The position numbers were made by a program, and so were the translations under genes. Below the pieces are notes generated by a model. It made no database searches and was not told the origin of the DNA. It saw only the letters and a list, made by a program, of their open reading frames with translations. DNA of 15,761 bases. It comes from Gudongella sp964607545. Its GTDB lineage: Bacteria > Bacillota > Clostridia > Tissierellales > Tissierellaceae. This document shows positions 1-5,959 of the stretch, piece by piece (the first letter of the stretch is position 1; each line of letters begins with the position of its first letter). The stretch spans positions 1-15,761 of the forward strand of contig CAZSLV010000043.1 of NCBI GenBank assembly GCA_964607545.1, in the 5' to 3' direction.

Positions 1-39
1 AATATAAATAAAGTTTTTTAAAAAAAATTATAAAAAATG

Positions 40-68
40 TTGACATATATTTCAAACCGTGATATTAT
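40..68 (+). promoter_or_regulatory. Sigma-A promoter of the fasciclin gene
   Basis: A perfect TTGACA (-35, 40-45) is separated by 17 bp from TATTAT (-10, 63-68). The 39 bases upstream are almost pure A/T runs and could act as an UP element. The leader before the ATG at 140 would be about 65 nt. No hairpin or terminator-like structure is obvious in that leader. Because the -10 lies downstream of an in-frame GTG at 59, that upstream start cannot be the main one. Confidence 0.85.
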
Positions 69-139
69 TTAATTACAGCAAAGATAGTGACAAAAAAATA
101 AATCTTATAAAGTTAATTAAAAAACAAGGAGGCATAAAA

Positions 140-1192
140 ATGAAAAAGGTAATGAGTATTTTATTAGCATTAGTATTAATGATAGGAGCACCAGTATTTG
201 CAGCAGAAAATGACATCGTAGATATAGCTTCAGGTAATCAAGACTTTAGTGTTTTAGTAGCTGCCCTTCAAAAGGCAGATCTAGTAGGAGCCCTTCAAGG
301 TGAAGGACCATTTACAGTATTTGCACCAAGTGATGCAGCTTTTACTAAATTGTTAGGTGAACTTAATATCACAGCAGAACAATTACTAGGTCACCCACAA
401 TTAAAGGATGTCTTACTATACCATGTAGTATCTGGCAAGGTAATGAGCACAGACCTATCTAATGGACTAGAAGCAGAAACTTTAAAGGGTGAGAAAATAA
501 AGGTGGATTTAACTAGCGGAGTAAAAATTAACTCATCTAATGTTACAAGTGCTGATATTGAAGCAATCAATGGTGTAATTCATGTAATAGACACTGTACT
601 TGTACCACAAGACTTTAAACTTGTACAAGAAGAAAAGATAGCAGACCAAGGTCCAAAAACAGTTGTAGACATTGCCTTATCAAATGATGACTTTAGTATT
701 CTAGTAGCAGCCCTTCAAAAGGCAGACCTAGTAGGAGCCCTTCAAGGTGAGGGACCATTTACAGTATTTGCACCAACAAATGCAGCATTTGAAGACTTAT
801 TAAAGGACTTGAATATTTCAGCTAGTGATTTATTGAGCCAACCTGATTTAGCAAAAGTTTTACTCTACCATGTAGTTTCAGGTAAAGTGATGAGCACAGA
901 CTTAAGCAATGGTTTAGAGGCACCTACCTTAAATGGAGAGGCACTTAAATTTGACTTATCTTCTGGGGTTAAGGTATCTACTTCCAATGTTATAGCACCA
1001 GATATAGTAGCTGGTAATGGTGTAGTTCATGTAATTGATAAGGTCTTAGTACCACCTAACTTTACCCTACAAGAAATGGCTGAAGATACTCAAATGCCAA
1101 AGACAGGTTTAGTAGATTTGACTCCACTTATGGGAATAAGTATAATGGCATTAATAGGAGCATTTGCTTTAAAGAAAAAAATATACGGATAA
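140..1192 (+). CDS. Two-domain fasciclin (FAS1) surface protein with sortase-type anchor
   Basis: The 350-residue precursor is exported and probably wall-anchored, with an adhesive role known for the FAS1 family. The signal peptide spans residues 1-21 (MKK, hydrophobic core, then VFA). FAS1 domain 1 is about 24-157 and domain 2 about 174-306. Both carry the family's FTVFAP and YHVVSG blocks and the VIHVID/VVHVID strand. The C-terminus has a sorting signal: MPKTG (319-323, Met replacing the usual Leu of LPXTG), a hydrophobic stretch 324-344 and a KKK tail. The start at 140 is chosen because AAGGAGG lies about 8 nt upstream and the promoter -10 lies inside the longer reading frame. The two domains share nearly identical segments at the DNA level. 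The stop is 13 bp before the next start, so the two genes are probably co-transcribed. The ligand is unknown. Confidence 0.92.
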   Translation: MKKVMSILLALVLMIGAPVFAAENDIVDIASGNQDFSVLVAALQKADLVGALQGEGPFTVFAPSDAAFTKLLGELNITAEQLLGHPQLKDVLLYHVVSGKVMSTDLSNGLEAETLKGEKIKVDLTSGVKINSSNVTSADIEAINGVIHVIDTVLVPQDFKLVQEEKIADQGPKTVVDIALSNDDFSILVAALQKADLVGALQGEGPFTVFAPTNAAFEDLLKDLNISASDLLSQPDLAKVLLYHVVSGKVMSTDLSNGLEAPTLNGEALKFDLSSGVKVSTSNVIAPDIVAGNGVVHVIDKVLVPPNFTLQEMAEDTQMPKTGLVDLTPLMGISIMALIGAFALKKKIYG

Positions 1193-1205
1193 GTAGGTGA
1201 TTGAC

Positions 1206-2096
1206 ATGAGCGACTTTGGTAGTCGATTAAAAAACATTAGAAAAAACAAAAATATAACTCAAAAAGAATTAGCTAAAAATATAAAAGTCGCTCAGTCAAC
1301 TATTGCAAATTATGAAAAAAACCTTAGATTCCCAGGAAGTGAAATTTTAAGGCAAATATCAGATGAACTTGATATAAGTGTGGATTATTTATTAGGACTT
1401 ACTGAATTGGAAGTAAAAGATTCCCTTGATTCTGAATACGACCTTGAAAGTGTCTATACTCATTTACTTGATATCCTACTTTTAGGTAAGACACAAGAGG
1501 CGAGGGAGATAATAAAAAGTTTTGCAAAAAGAGGGGTTAGTTCTATAGATATAATAGAGTATATATTTATGCCCCTCTTAAGATTAATTGGAGATAAGTG
1601 GGTAAAAGATGAAATTTCTATAGGACAAGAGCACTATATTACAGGTTTAATAGATCGTTTGTTTGACTTTATATCTGAAGAAAACAAGGTAGAAGAAGAT
1701 AAAAAGATGACAGCCTTGTTTATGGCACCCACAGGAGAAGAACATGTGATAAGCTTAAAAATGTCTACTGAATACTTTAGAGTAAGGGGATGGAAGGTAA
1801 TATTTTTAGGTAGGTCAATTCCTATAAAAAGTTTGATTGAGATTATTAAAAATAATAAGGTGGACTTGGTAGTCTTATCTGCCATAACCCAAAGTTCTAT
1901 AAATAGTGCCTCTTATATTGTTGAGGGCCTTAAATGGAATTTAAAAGAAACTAGCCCAAAGTTTTTATTAGGAGGAAATATAGTAGACGAATCTAATCAA
2001 AGGGTTATTGATACCTTTATAGATTATCCACTTAGTTCTATTTACAATCTCAAACCTTTAGTTAAAAAAATTGAAGAAGATATTTTAAATGGGTAA
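1206..2096 (+). CDS. XRE-type regulator with CarH-like cobalamin-binding module
   Basis: This 296-residue protein is a predicted DNA-binding regulator that senses a cobalamin. Residues 6-65 form an XRE-type helix-turn-helix (ITQKELAKNI then STIANYE). Residues about 75-160 match the four-helix B12-binding cap, and 168-290 the Rossmann-type B12-binding domain. The cap holds W132 followed after nine residues by E142-H143, the Wx9EH signature known from the light sensor CarH. The Rossmann part has GEEHVIS with H180 as the likely lower cobalt ligand. CarH proper uses a MerR-type DNA-binding domain, so the architecture differs. The position after W132 is Val, where CarH has the His used for light-induced bis-His ligation. 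The ATG at 1206 is preferred over GTG 1197 because AGGTG (1195-1199) sits six bases upstream. It follows the fasciclin gene and ends in its own terminator. Light versus plain B12 sensing is unresolved. Confidence 0.87.
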   Translation: MSDFGSRLKNIRKNKNITQKELAKNIKVAQSTIANYEKNLRFPGSEILRQISDELDISVDYLLGLTELEVKDSLDSEYDLESVYTHLLDILLLGKTQEAREIIKSFAKRGVSSIDIIEYIFMPLLRLIGDKWVKDEISIGQEHYITGLIDRLFDFISEENKVEEDKKMTALFMAPTGEEHVISLKMSTEYFRVRGWKVIFLGRSIPIKSLIEIIKNNKVDLVVLSAITQSSINSASYIVEGLKWNLKETSPKFLLGGNIVDESNQRVIDTFIDYPLSSIYNLKPLVKKIEEDILNG

Positions 2097-2130
2097 TAAG
2101 ACAATATAATGTTTTATTACCTGTTTTTTC
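2091..2130 (+). terminator. Rho-independent terminator overlapping the regulator's stop codon
   Basis: GGTAATAAGACA (2092-2103) pairs along all 12 positions, with one G-T wobble, with TGTTTTATTACC (2110-2121) around a six-base loop. TGTTTTTTC follows. The stem contains the regulator's TAA stop. It should end the fasciclin/regulator transcript. Confidence 0.8.
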
Positions 2131-2168
2131 TTTATTAGGAAAGTTCTACTTTCCTAACAAAGAAAAAA
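2124..2168. repeat. Long near-perfect inverted repeat (hairpin)
   Basis: TTTTTTCTTT (2124-2133) pairs with AAAGAAAAAA (2159-2168), and TTAGGAAAG (2135-2143) pairs with CTTTCCTAA (2149-2157). The loop is TTCTA and the only mismatch is A2134 against C2158. It reuses the T-run of the preceding terminator as its 5' arm. No T-run follows on either strand, so it is not a standard terminator. It could be a processing or stability element. Confidence 0.7.
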
Positions 2169-2174
2169 TAAAGG

Positions 2175-2244
2175 TTGTAGGGGATTATCCCCTGCCGTAT
2201 TAAGGAAGGTGCTCAGATGCGTGCAGCATCGTAGAAGCTTTTTT
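2175..2244 (+). promoter_or_regulatory. Structured leader upstream of the sirtuin gene
   Basis: GTAGGGGA (2177-2184) can pair with TCCCCTGC (2188-2195). GATGC (2216-2220) pairs with GCATC (2226-2230), while GGTGCT (2208-2213) can instead pair with AGCATC (2225-2230), so the two lower helices exclude each other. An outer GCT/AGC pairing (2211-2213 with 2236-2238) is followed by six T (2239-2244), immediately before the sirtuin ribosome binding site. This resembles an attenuator. A weak promoter, TTGTAG-17 bp-TATTAA (2175-2203), overlaps it. If that promoter is used, the upper hairpin would not be transcribed. I recognise no known riboswitch class. Confidence 0.4.
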
Positions 2245-2264
2245 ATTTGAAAGGAGATAATTTG

Positions 2265-2987
2265 ATGTTAGATAAAAAAATTAAGGACCTAGGAGAAGAA
2301 ATCTTAAAGTCAAAATACACAATAGTTTTAACAGGAGCAGGCATGTCTACAGAAAGTGGAATATCAGATTTTAGGTCAAAAGAAGGTGTTTGGTCAAAGT
2401 TTGACCCCATGGAAGTTGCAAGTAGGAAGGCTCTAGAAAATGATTATGATAATTTTCATGACTTTTATTCCCTAAGGTTAAAAACAAAAGTTGAAAAAAA
2501 ACCCCACCTAGGTCATGAAATTTTAGCTAAATGGGAAGAAAAAGGCTATATTAATGGAGTTATAACCCAAAATGTAGATAATTTTCATCTTGAAGCAGGA
2601 AGTAAAAATGTCTACCCAATACATGGATCAATAACAAAATATAGGTGTAACCAATGTAATAAAGAAGTAAGCAAAGAAGACTTTATAGCTAAAATGCCTT
2701 GTGAAAATTGTGGAGGCAATCTTAGGCCAGGAATTGTTTTATTTGGAGAGTCCCTACCTGGAGAAATTTTGGAAGGTGCTATAAGAGAAATAGAAAAGGC
2801 TGACCTTGTAATAATTATAGGAACGAGTTTAAGTGTTTATCCAGCAGCTAACCTCCATGCCTATACAAGGGGGAAGGTTGTTTATATAAATGATGAGGCT
2901 AAGACAGATAAGAGAATCCATATGTTTATTGAGGGTAAGGCAGGACAAGTACTTAAGCTAGTAGATGAACATATTAATTCCAAATAA
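2265..2987 (+). CDS. NAD-dependent protein deacylase, Sir2 family (sirtuin)
   Basis: This 240-residue cytosolic sirtuin would remove acyl groups from lysines using NAD. Visible motifs are the NAD-binding GAGMSTESGISDFR (24-37), TQNVDNFH (101-108), the catalytic His120 in IHG, and the zinc cysteines 128, 131, 146 and 149. RPGIVLFGE (154-162) and GTSLSVYPA (186-194) follow. Most relatives read QNIDGLH where this one has QNVDNFH, a small change next to the nicotinamide pocket. Length and motif order are those of a complete bacterial enzyme. The ATG at 2265 is chosen because AAGGAG (2251-2256) lies eight bases upstream; in-frame TTG codons further up overlap that site. It sits behind a structured leader and appears to be a single gene. 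Substrate acyl type cannot be read from the sequence. Confidence 0.93.
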   Translation: MLDKKIKDLGEEILKSKYTIVLTGAGMSTESGISDFRSKEGVWSKFDPMEVASRKALENDYDNFHDFYSLRLKTKVEKKPHLGHEILAKWEEKGYINGVITQNVDNFHLEAGSKNVYPIHGSITKYRCNQCNKEVSKEDFIAKMPCENCGGNLRPGIVLFGESLPGEILEGAIREIEKADLVIIIGTSLSVYPAANLHAYTRGKVVYINDEAKTDKRIHMFIEGKAGQVLKLVDEHINSK

Positions 2988-3033
2988 GTATTTATAAAAT
3001 AAGAGTATTTAAAAATTCTTATCCTTCCTATGC

Positions 3034-3062
3034 TTGTAATATTTCAGAATATTAGATAAAAT
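3034..3062 (+). promoter_or_regulatory. Promoter with palindromic operator candidate (HD/tryptophanase unit)
   Basis: TTGTAA (3034-3039) lies 17 bp from TAAAAT (3057-3062). Within the spacer and its edge is a perfect inverted repeat, TAATATT-TCAG-AATATTA (3037-3054). A protein bound there would block RNA polymerase. The leader to the ATG at 3093 would be only about 25 nt, too short for a TnaC-type peptide leader. Confidence 0.6.
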
Positions 3063-3092
3063 GAAGATAATATAGATGAAAGAAGGGATTAA

Positions 3093-3701
3093 ATGACAGG
3101 TAATAAACCAACGCGAGAAGAAGCCTATGAATTACTTACAAAATATGTTGAAAATGATAGCCAAATAAAACATGCTTTGGCAGTAGAAGCTACCATGGTT
3201 CACTTTGCAAATTTATTTGGAGAAGACCCACAAAAGTGGGGGATAATTGGTTTAATTCATGACTTAGATTATGACAAGTATCCCGAGGAACATTGCAAGA
3301 TGACAGAACAAATTTTAAAAGAAGAAAATTGGCCAGAGGATTATATAAGGGCAGTTTTAAGTCATGGTTGGAAGCTTTGTACTGATGTAGAGCCAATAGA
3401 AAAAATGGAAAAGGTAATCTATACTATAGATGAGCTTACAGGCCTAGTGGCTGCCACAGCCCTAATGAGACCAAGTAAATCTATTATGGATATGGAAGCT
3501 AAATCAGTTAAGAAAAAGTGGGGGCAAAAATCATTTGCAGCTGGAGTAAATAGAGAAGTAATAGAAGATGGGGCCTCCTTATTAGGAATGGAAATCAAAG
3601 ATCTTATCCATGAAACCATTATGGGTATGAGGACTGTTGCACAAGAAATTGGCTTAAATGGACAAGAAGAAAAAAATGATTGGGGGAAAGAAAATGAGTA
3701 A
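3093..3701 (+). CDS. HD-domain phosphohydrolase-like protein
   Basis: This 202-residue soluble protein has the metal-binding pattern of the HD superfamily: His27, His56-Asp57 (LIHDLDYDKYP), His91 (LSHGW) and Asp113 (IDELTG). HD proteins are usually metal-dependent phosphohydrolases acting on nucleotides or small phosphorylated compounds. The substrate of this stand-alone branch is not known to me. Residues 116-200 are helical with a charged C-terminal tail (EEKNDWGKENE). A GAAGGG ribosome binding site lies just upstream of ATG 3093. Its last eight bases (ATGAGTAA) overlap the start of the tryptophanase gene, so the two are translationally coupled. That coupling suggests a shared physiological role, but the reaction is not deducible from sequence. 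Confidence 0.85.
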   Translation: MTGNKPTREEAYELLTKYVENDSQIKHALAVEATMVHFANLFGEDPQKWGIIGLIHDLDYDKYPEEHCKMTEQILKEENWPEDYIRAVLSHGWKLCTDVEPIEKMEKVIYTIDELTGLVAATALMRPSKSIMDMEAKSVKKKWGQKSFAAGVNREVIEDGASLLGMEIKDLIHETIMGMRTVAQEIGLNGQEEKNDWGKENE

Positions 3702-5076
3702 GTATTATGCAGAACCTTTTAAAATTAAGATGGTAGAACCTATTAAAATTTTAACCACAGAGGAAAGAAAAGAGAAAATCAAGGAAGCTAATTACAACCT
3801 TTTTTCTTTAAATGCTGAAGATGTTTATATTGACCTATTAACAGATAGCGGTACTGGTGCAATGAGTGCTAATCAATGGGCAGGGGTAATGGTAGGAGAT
3901 GAATCTTATTCAGGTTCAAGATCTTTTAAAAACCTCATGGAATCTGCAAAGGATATATTTGACTACAAGTACTTCCAACCAGTCCACCAAGGAAGGGCAG
4001 CAGAGAAGGTAGTTATGCCAATATTTTTAAGAGAGGGTAAGGTTGCCATTTCAAATATGCATTTTGATACTACAAGGGCACATGTAGAATTATCTGGTGC
4101 AAGGGCTATAGATTGTGTTATCAAAGAAGCCTTAGATACAGTAAATTACCATCCCTTTAAAGGTAATATGGATAATGAAAGATTGGTAAAATTAATAGAA
4201 GAATACGGAAAAGATAACATAGGAATGATAATAATTACAGTAACAAATAACAGTGCTGGGGGACAACCAGTTTCTATGGCCAATATAAAAGAAACTAGTG
4301 AAATTGCTAAAAAATATGGGATACCAGTATGTTTGGATGCTGCAAGGTATGCTGAAAACTCTTACTTTATAAAAAATAGAGAAGAAGGTTATAAGGATAA
4401 GACCATCAAAGAAATAGCAAAAGAAATGTTTTCCTATGCAGATATGTTTACTATGAGTGCTAAAAAAGATGCTATAATAAATATGGGTGGACTTATAGGT
4501 ATAAAAGATGATGCACAACTTTTTGAAACAGTAAAGGCTAGGACAATTCCCTACGAAGGATTTATTTCTTACGGAGGACTTTCAGGAAGAGATATTGAAG
4601 CAATGGCTATAGGACTCCAAGAGGGTACTGATTATGACTTCCTTAAGTATAGGATTGGACAAATGGAGTACCTTGCAGAAAAGCTTGATGAAATAGGAAT
4701 TGCCTACCAATCGCCAGTTGGAGGCCACGCCTTATTTATAGATGCAAGAGCCTTTCTACCTCATATTCCATTTAATGAATTCCCAGCTCAAACCCTATCA
4801 ATAGAGTTATATATAGAAGCTGGAATCAGAAGCTGCGATATAGGTTCCTATATGATGGGCAATGACCCTGATACAGGAGAGCAAATTGAGTCTCAATTTG
4901 AATTTACAAGACTAGCTGTACCTAGAAGGGTTTATACTCAGTCCCATTTAGATGTTATAGTAGAAGCTTTGAAGGCTATTAAAGATAGAAAAGACACCTT
5001 AAAAGGTTATAAGATTACTTGGGAACCAAAAGTGTTAAGACATTTTACTTCAAAGTTAGAGCCTTTAAATAAATAA
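3694..5076 (+). CDS. tnaA: Tryptophanase-type beta-eliminating lyase (PLP enzyme)
   Basis: The 460-residue protein belongs to the tryptophanase/tyrosine phenol-lyase family. These PLP enzymes split an aromatic amino acid to pyruvate, ammonia and indole or phenol. The PLP lysine is Lys258 in MSAKKDA (254-260), and LDAARYAENSYFIK (214-227) is also family-typical. I call tryptophanase for two reasons. Asp125 in HFDTT corresponds to tryptophanase Asp137, where tyrosine phenol-lyase has Thr124. Ile383 in CDIG occupies the position of the phenol-lyase Arg381. The C-terminal EPKVLRHFT also fits tryptophanase. Several other stretches look phenol-lyase-like, including QWAGVMVGDE and GRDIEAMAIGL. The ATG at 3694 is preferred over 3658 because it matches the family N-terminus and has GGGGGAAAG just upstream. 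It overlaps the HD gene by eight bases and is followed by a strong terminator. Confidence 0.87.
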   Translation: MSKYYAEPFKIKMVEPIKILTTEERKEKIKEANYNLFSLNAEDVYIDLLTDSGTGAMSANQWAGVMVGDESYSGSRSFKNLMESAKDIFDYKYFQPVHQGRAAEKVVMPIFLREGKVAISNMHFDTTRAHVELSGARAIDCVIKEALDTVNYHPFKGNMDNERLVKLIEEYGKDNIGMIIITVTNNSAGGQPVSMANIKETSEIAKKYGIPVCLDAARYAENSYFIKNREEGYKDKTIKEIAKEMFSYADMFTMSAKKDAIINMGGLIGIKDDAQLFETVKARTIPYEGFISYGGLSGRDIEAMAIGLQEGTDYDFLKYRIGQMEYLAEKLDEIGIAYQSPVGGHALFIDARAFLPHIPFNEFPAQTLSIELYIEAGIRSCDIGSYMMGNDPDTGEQIESQFEFTRLAVPRRVYTQSHLDVIVEALKAIKDRKDTLKGYKITWEPKVLRHFTSKLEPLNK

Positions 5077-5088
5077 TAAATCACTTGT

Positions 5089-5120
5089 AATTCCACCTTA
5101 AAATTAAGGTGGAATTTTTC
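5089..5120 (+). terminator. Rho-independent terminator after the tryptophanase gene
   Basis: AATTCCACCTTAA (5089-5101) and TTAAGGTGGAATT (5104-5116) are perfect complements. The innermost A/T pairs presumably open to form the loop. A run of five T (5115-5119) follows the stem. Confidence 0.88.
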
Positions 5121-5144
5121 CTAAAATTATAAAAATATCGCAAA

Positions 5145-5159
5145 TGATAATGTTTATCA
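5145..5159 (+). promoter_or_regulatory. Fur-box-like operator upstream of superoxide dismutase
   Basis: TGATAAT-G-TTTATCA matches the known Fur 7-1-7 consensus TGATAATNATTATCA at all but one position. It overlaps the -35 region (TGTTTA, 5151-5156) of a promoter whose -10 is TATAAT (5174-5179). Bound Fur would therefore repress the gene. PerR boxes resemble Fur boxes, but the outer TGA/TCA favours Fur. Confidence 0.65.
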
Positions 5160-5179
5160 AATACCTACCTGGGTATAAT
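5151..5179 (+). promoter_or_regulatory. Promoter of the superoxide dismutase gene
   Basis: The -10 is a perfect TATAAT at 5174-5179. The -35 position, 17 bp upstream, holds a weak TGTTTA that lies inside the Fur-like palindrome. The transcript would have a leader of about 40 nt before the ATG at 5227. Confidence 0.6.
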
Positions 5180-5200
5180 GATAAATAGATAATGATAAAT
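5175..5200 (+). repeat. Tandem 12-bp direct repeat in the sodA leader
   Basis: ATAATGATAAAT occurs twice exactly (5175-5186 and 5189-5200) with two bases between. The second copy gives GATAATGATAAA (5188-5199), which matches 11 of 12 bases of the first two hexamers of the Fur array consensus. It may extend the operator downstream of the -10. Confidence 0.6.
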
Positions 5201-5226
5201 TTATATATATAAAGGAGAGAGTGATT

Positions 5227-5829
5227 ATGAGTTTTACTTTACCAAGCTTAAATTATGGATACGATGAGTTAGAGCCATTTATAGATGCTAAAACTATGGA
5301 GATCCACTATACAAAGCACCATCAAGGTTATGTAAACAACCTTAACAAGGCTTTAGAAGGCCACGAAGAACTACAAGGTTTAAGTGTAGAAGATTTAATA
5401 AGGTCTCTTGATAGGCTGCCTGAAGATATTAAGACACCTGTAAGAAACAATGGGGGAGGGCATCTAAATCACACAATGTTTTGGGAGATTATGAAACCTA
5501 GCGGTGGTGGAGAGCCTAATCCAGTTCTACTTGATAAAATAAACCAAGCATTTGGTTCCTTTGAAAATTTCAAAGAAGAGTTTAAGAAACAAGCCTTGGG
5601 TAGGTTTGGTAGTGGTTGGGCATGGTTAGTAGTAGATGGTGATAAGTTAGAAATTGTATCTACTCCAAACCAAGATAATCCTATATCAGAAGGAAAGAAA
5701 CCAATTTTAGGTATAGACGTATGGGAACATGCTTATTATCTTAAATATCAAAATAAGAGGAATGAGTATATAGATTCTTGGTTTAGCACAATTAATTGGG
5801 ATAAGGTAGAAGAAAACTATAATAAGTAA
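5227..5829 (+). CDS. sodA: Superoxide dismutase, manganese type
   Basis: This 200-residue enzyme converts superoxide to oxygen and hydrogen peroxide in the cytosol. Metal ligands are His27, His82 (GGHLNHTMFW), Asp164 and His168 (DVWEHAYYLKY). The second-sphere Gln is Gln149 in PNQD, with glycine in the GGHLNH segment. That arrangement is typical of the Mn form and not of Fe enzymes, which carry the Gln near the second histidine. There is no signal peptide. ATG 5227 has AAAGGAGAG (5211-5219) eight bases upstream, and GTG 5221 is too close to that site. The gene has its own promoter and terminator. The Fur-like box suggests induction when iron is scarce, the usual logic for an Mn isozyme. Its presence implies that this anaerobe meets oxygen. 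Confidence 0.95.
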   Translation: MSFTLPSLNYGYDELEPFIDAKTMEIHYTKHHQGYVNNLNKALEGHEELQGLSVEDLIRSLDRLPEDIKTPVRNNGGGHLNHTMFWEIMKPSGGGEPNPVLLDKINQAFGSFENFKEEFKKQALGRFGSGWAWLVVDGDKLEIVSTPNQDNPISEGKKPILGIDVWEHAYYLKYQNKRNEYIDSWFSTINWDKVEENYNK

Positions 5830-5836
5830 GTGAGTA

Positions 5837-5866
5837 AAAAGCCCCTTTTAGGGGCTTTTAATTTTG
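5837..5866 (+). terminator. Rho-independent terminator after sodA
   Basis: AAAAGCCCC (5837-5845) pairs with GGGGCTTTT (5851-5859) around a TTTTA loop. AATTTT follows. The A/T part of the stem makes it partly symmetric, but no opposing gene is adjacent. Confidence 0.88.
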
Positions 5867-5871
5867 CTTAA

Positions 5872-5901
5872 TTGTAGACTCTGCTAATATTATGGTATAA
5901 T
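5872..5901 (+). promoter_or_regulatory. Promoter of the YkvA/SLH/EamA gene group
   Basis: TTGTAG (5872-5877) is 18 bp from a perfect TATAAT (5896-5901). The leader to ATG 5960 would be about 50 nt. No other convincing promoter is seen before 8277, so it probably serves all three downstream genes. Confidence 0.65.
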
Positions 5902-5959
5902 GTTCTAATTAAGACAATATTTTTTAATAAGTAAGCTATGAAGAAAGAGAGTGTTTAAA

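Noticed and set aside
59..139. In-frame upstream extension of the fasciclin protein from GTG 59
   Set aside because: The promoter -10 (63-68) lies inside it, while ATG 140 has a strong ribosome binding site and begins a proper signal peptide.
2172..2244. Possible small SRP RNA, suggested by GGAAGG within a GC-rich hairpin region
   Set aside because: The conserved asymmetric-loop segments around the SRP tetraloop are absent and the element is too short.
2999..3022. Inverted repeat ATAAGA...TCTTAT after the sirtuin gene as a terminator
   Set aside because: The stem is A/T-rich with a mismatch and is followed by CCTTCC, not a T-run.
4192..4518. 108-codon open frame on the minus strand inside the tryptophanase gene
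   Set aside because: It lies entirely opposite a strongly conserved enzyme, its translation is low-complexity, and it has no ribosome binding site.
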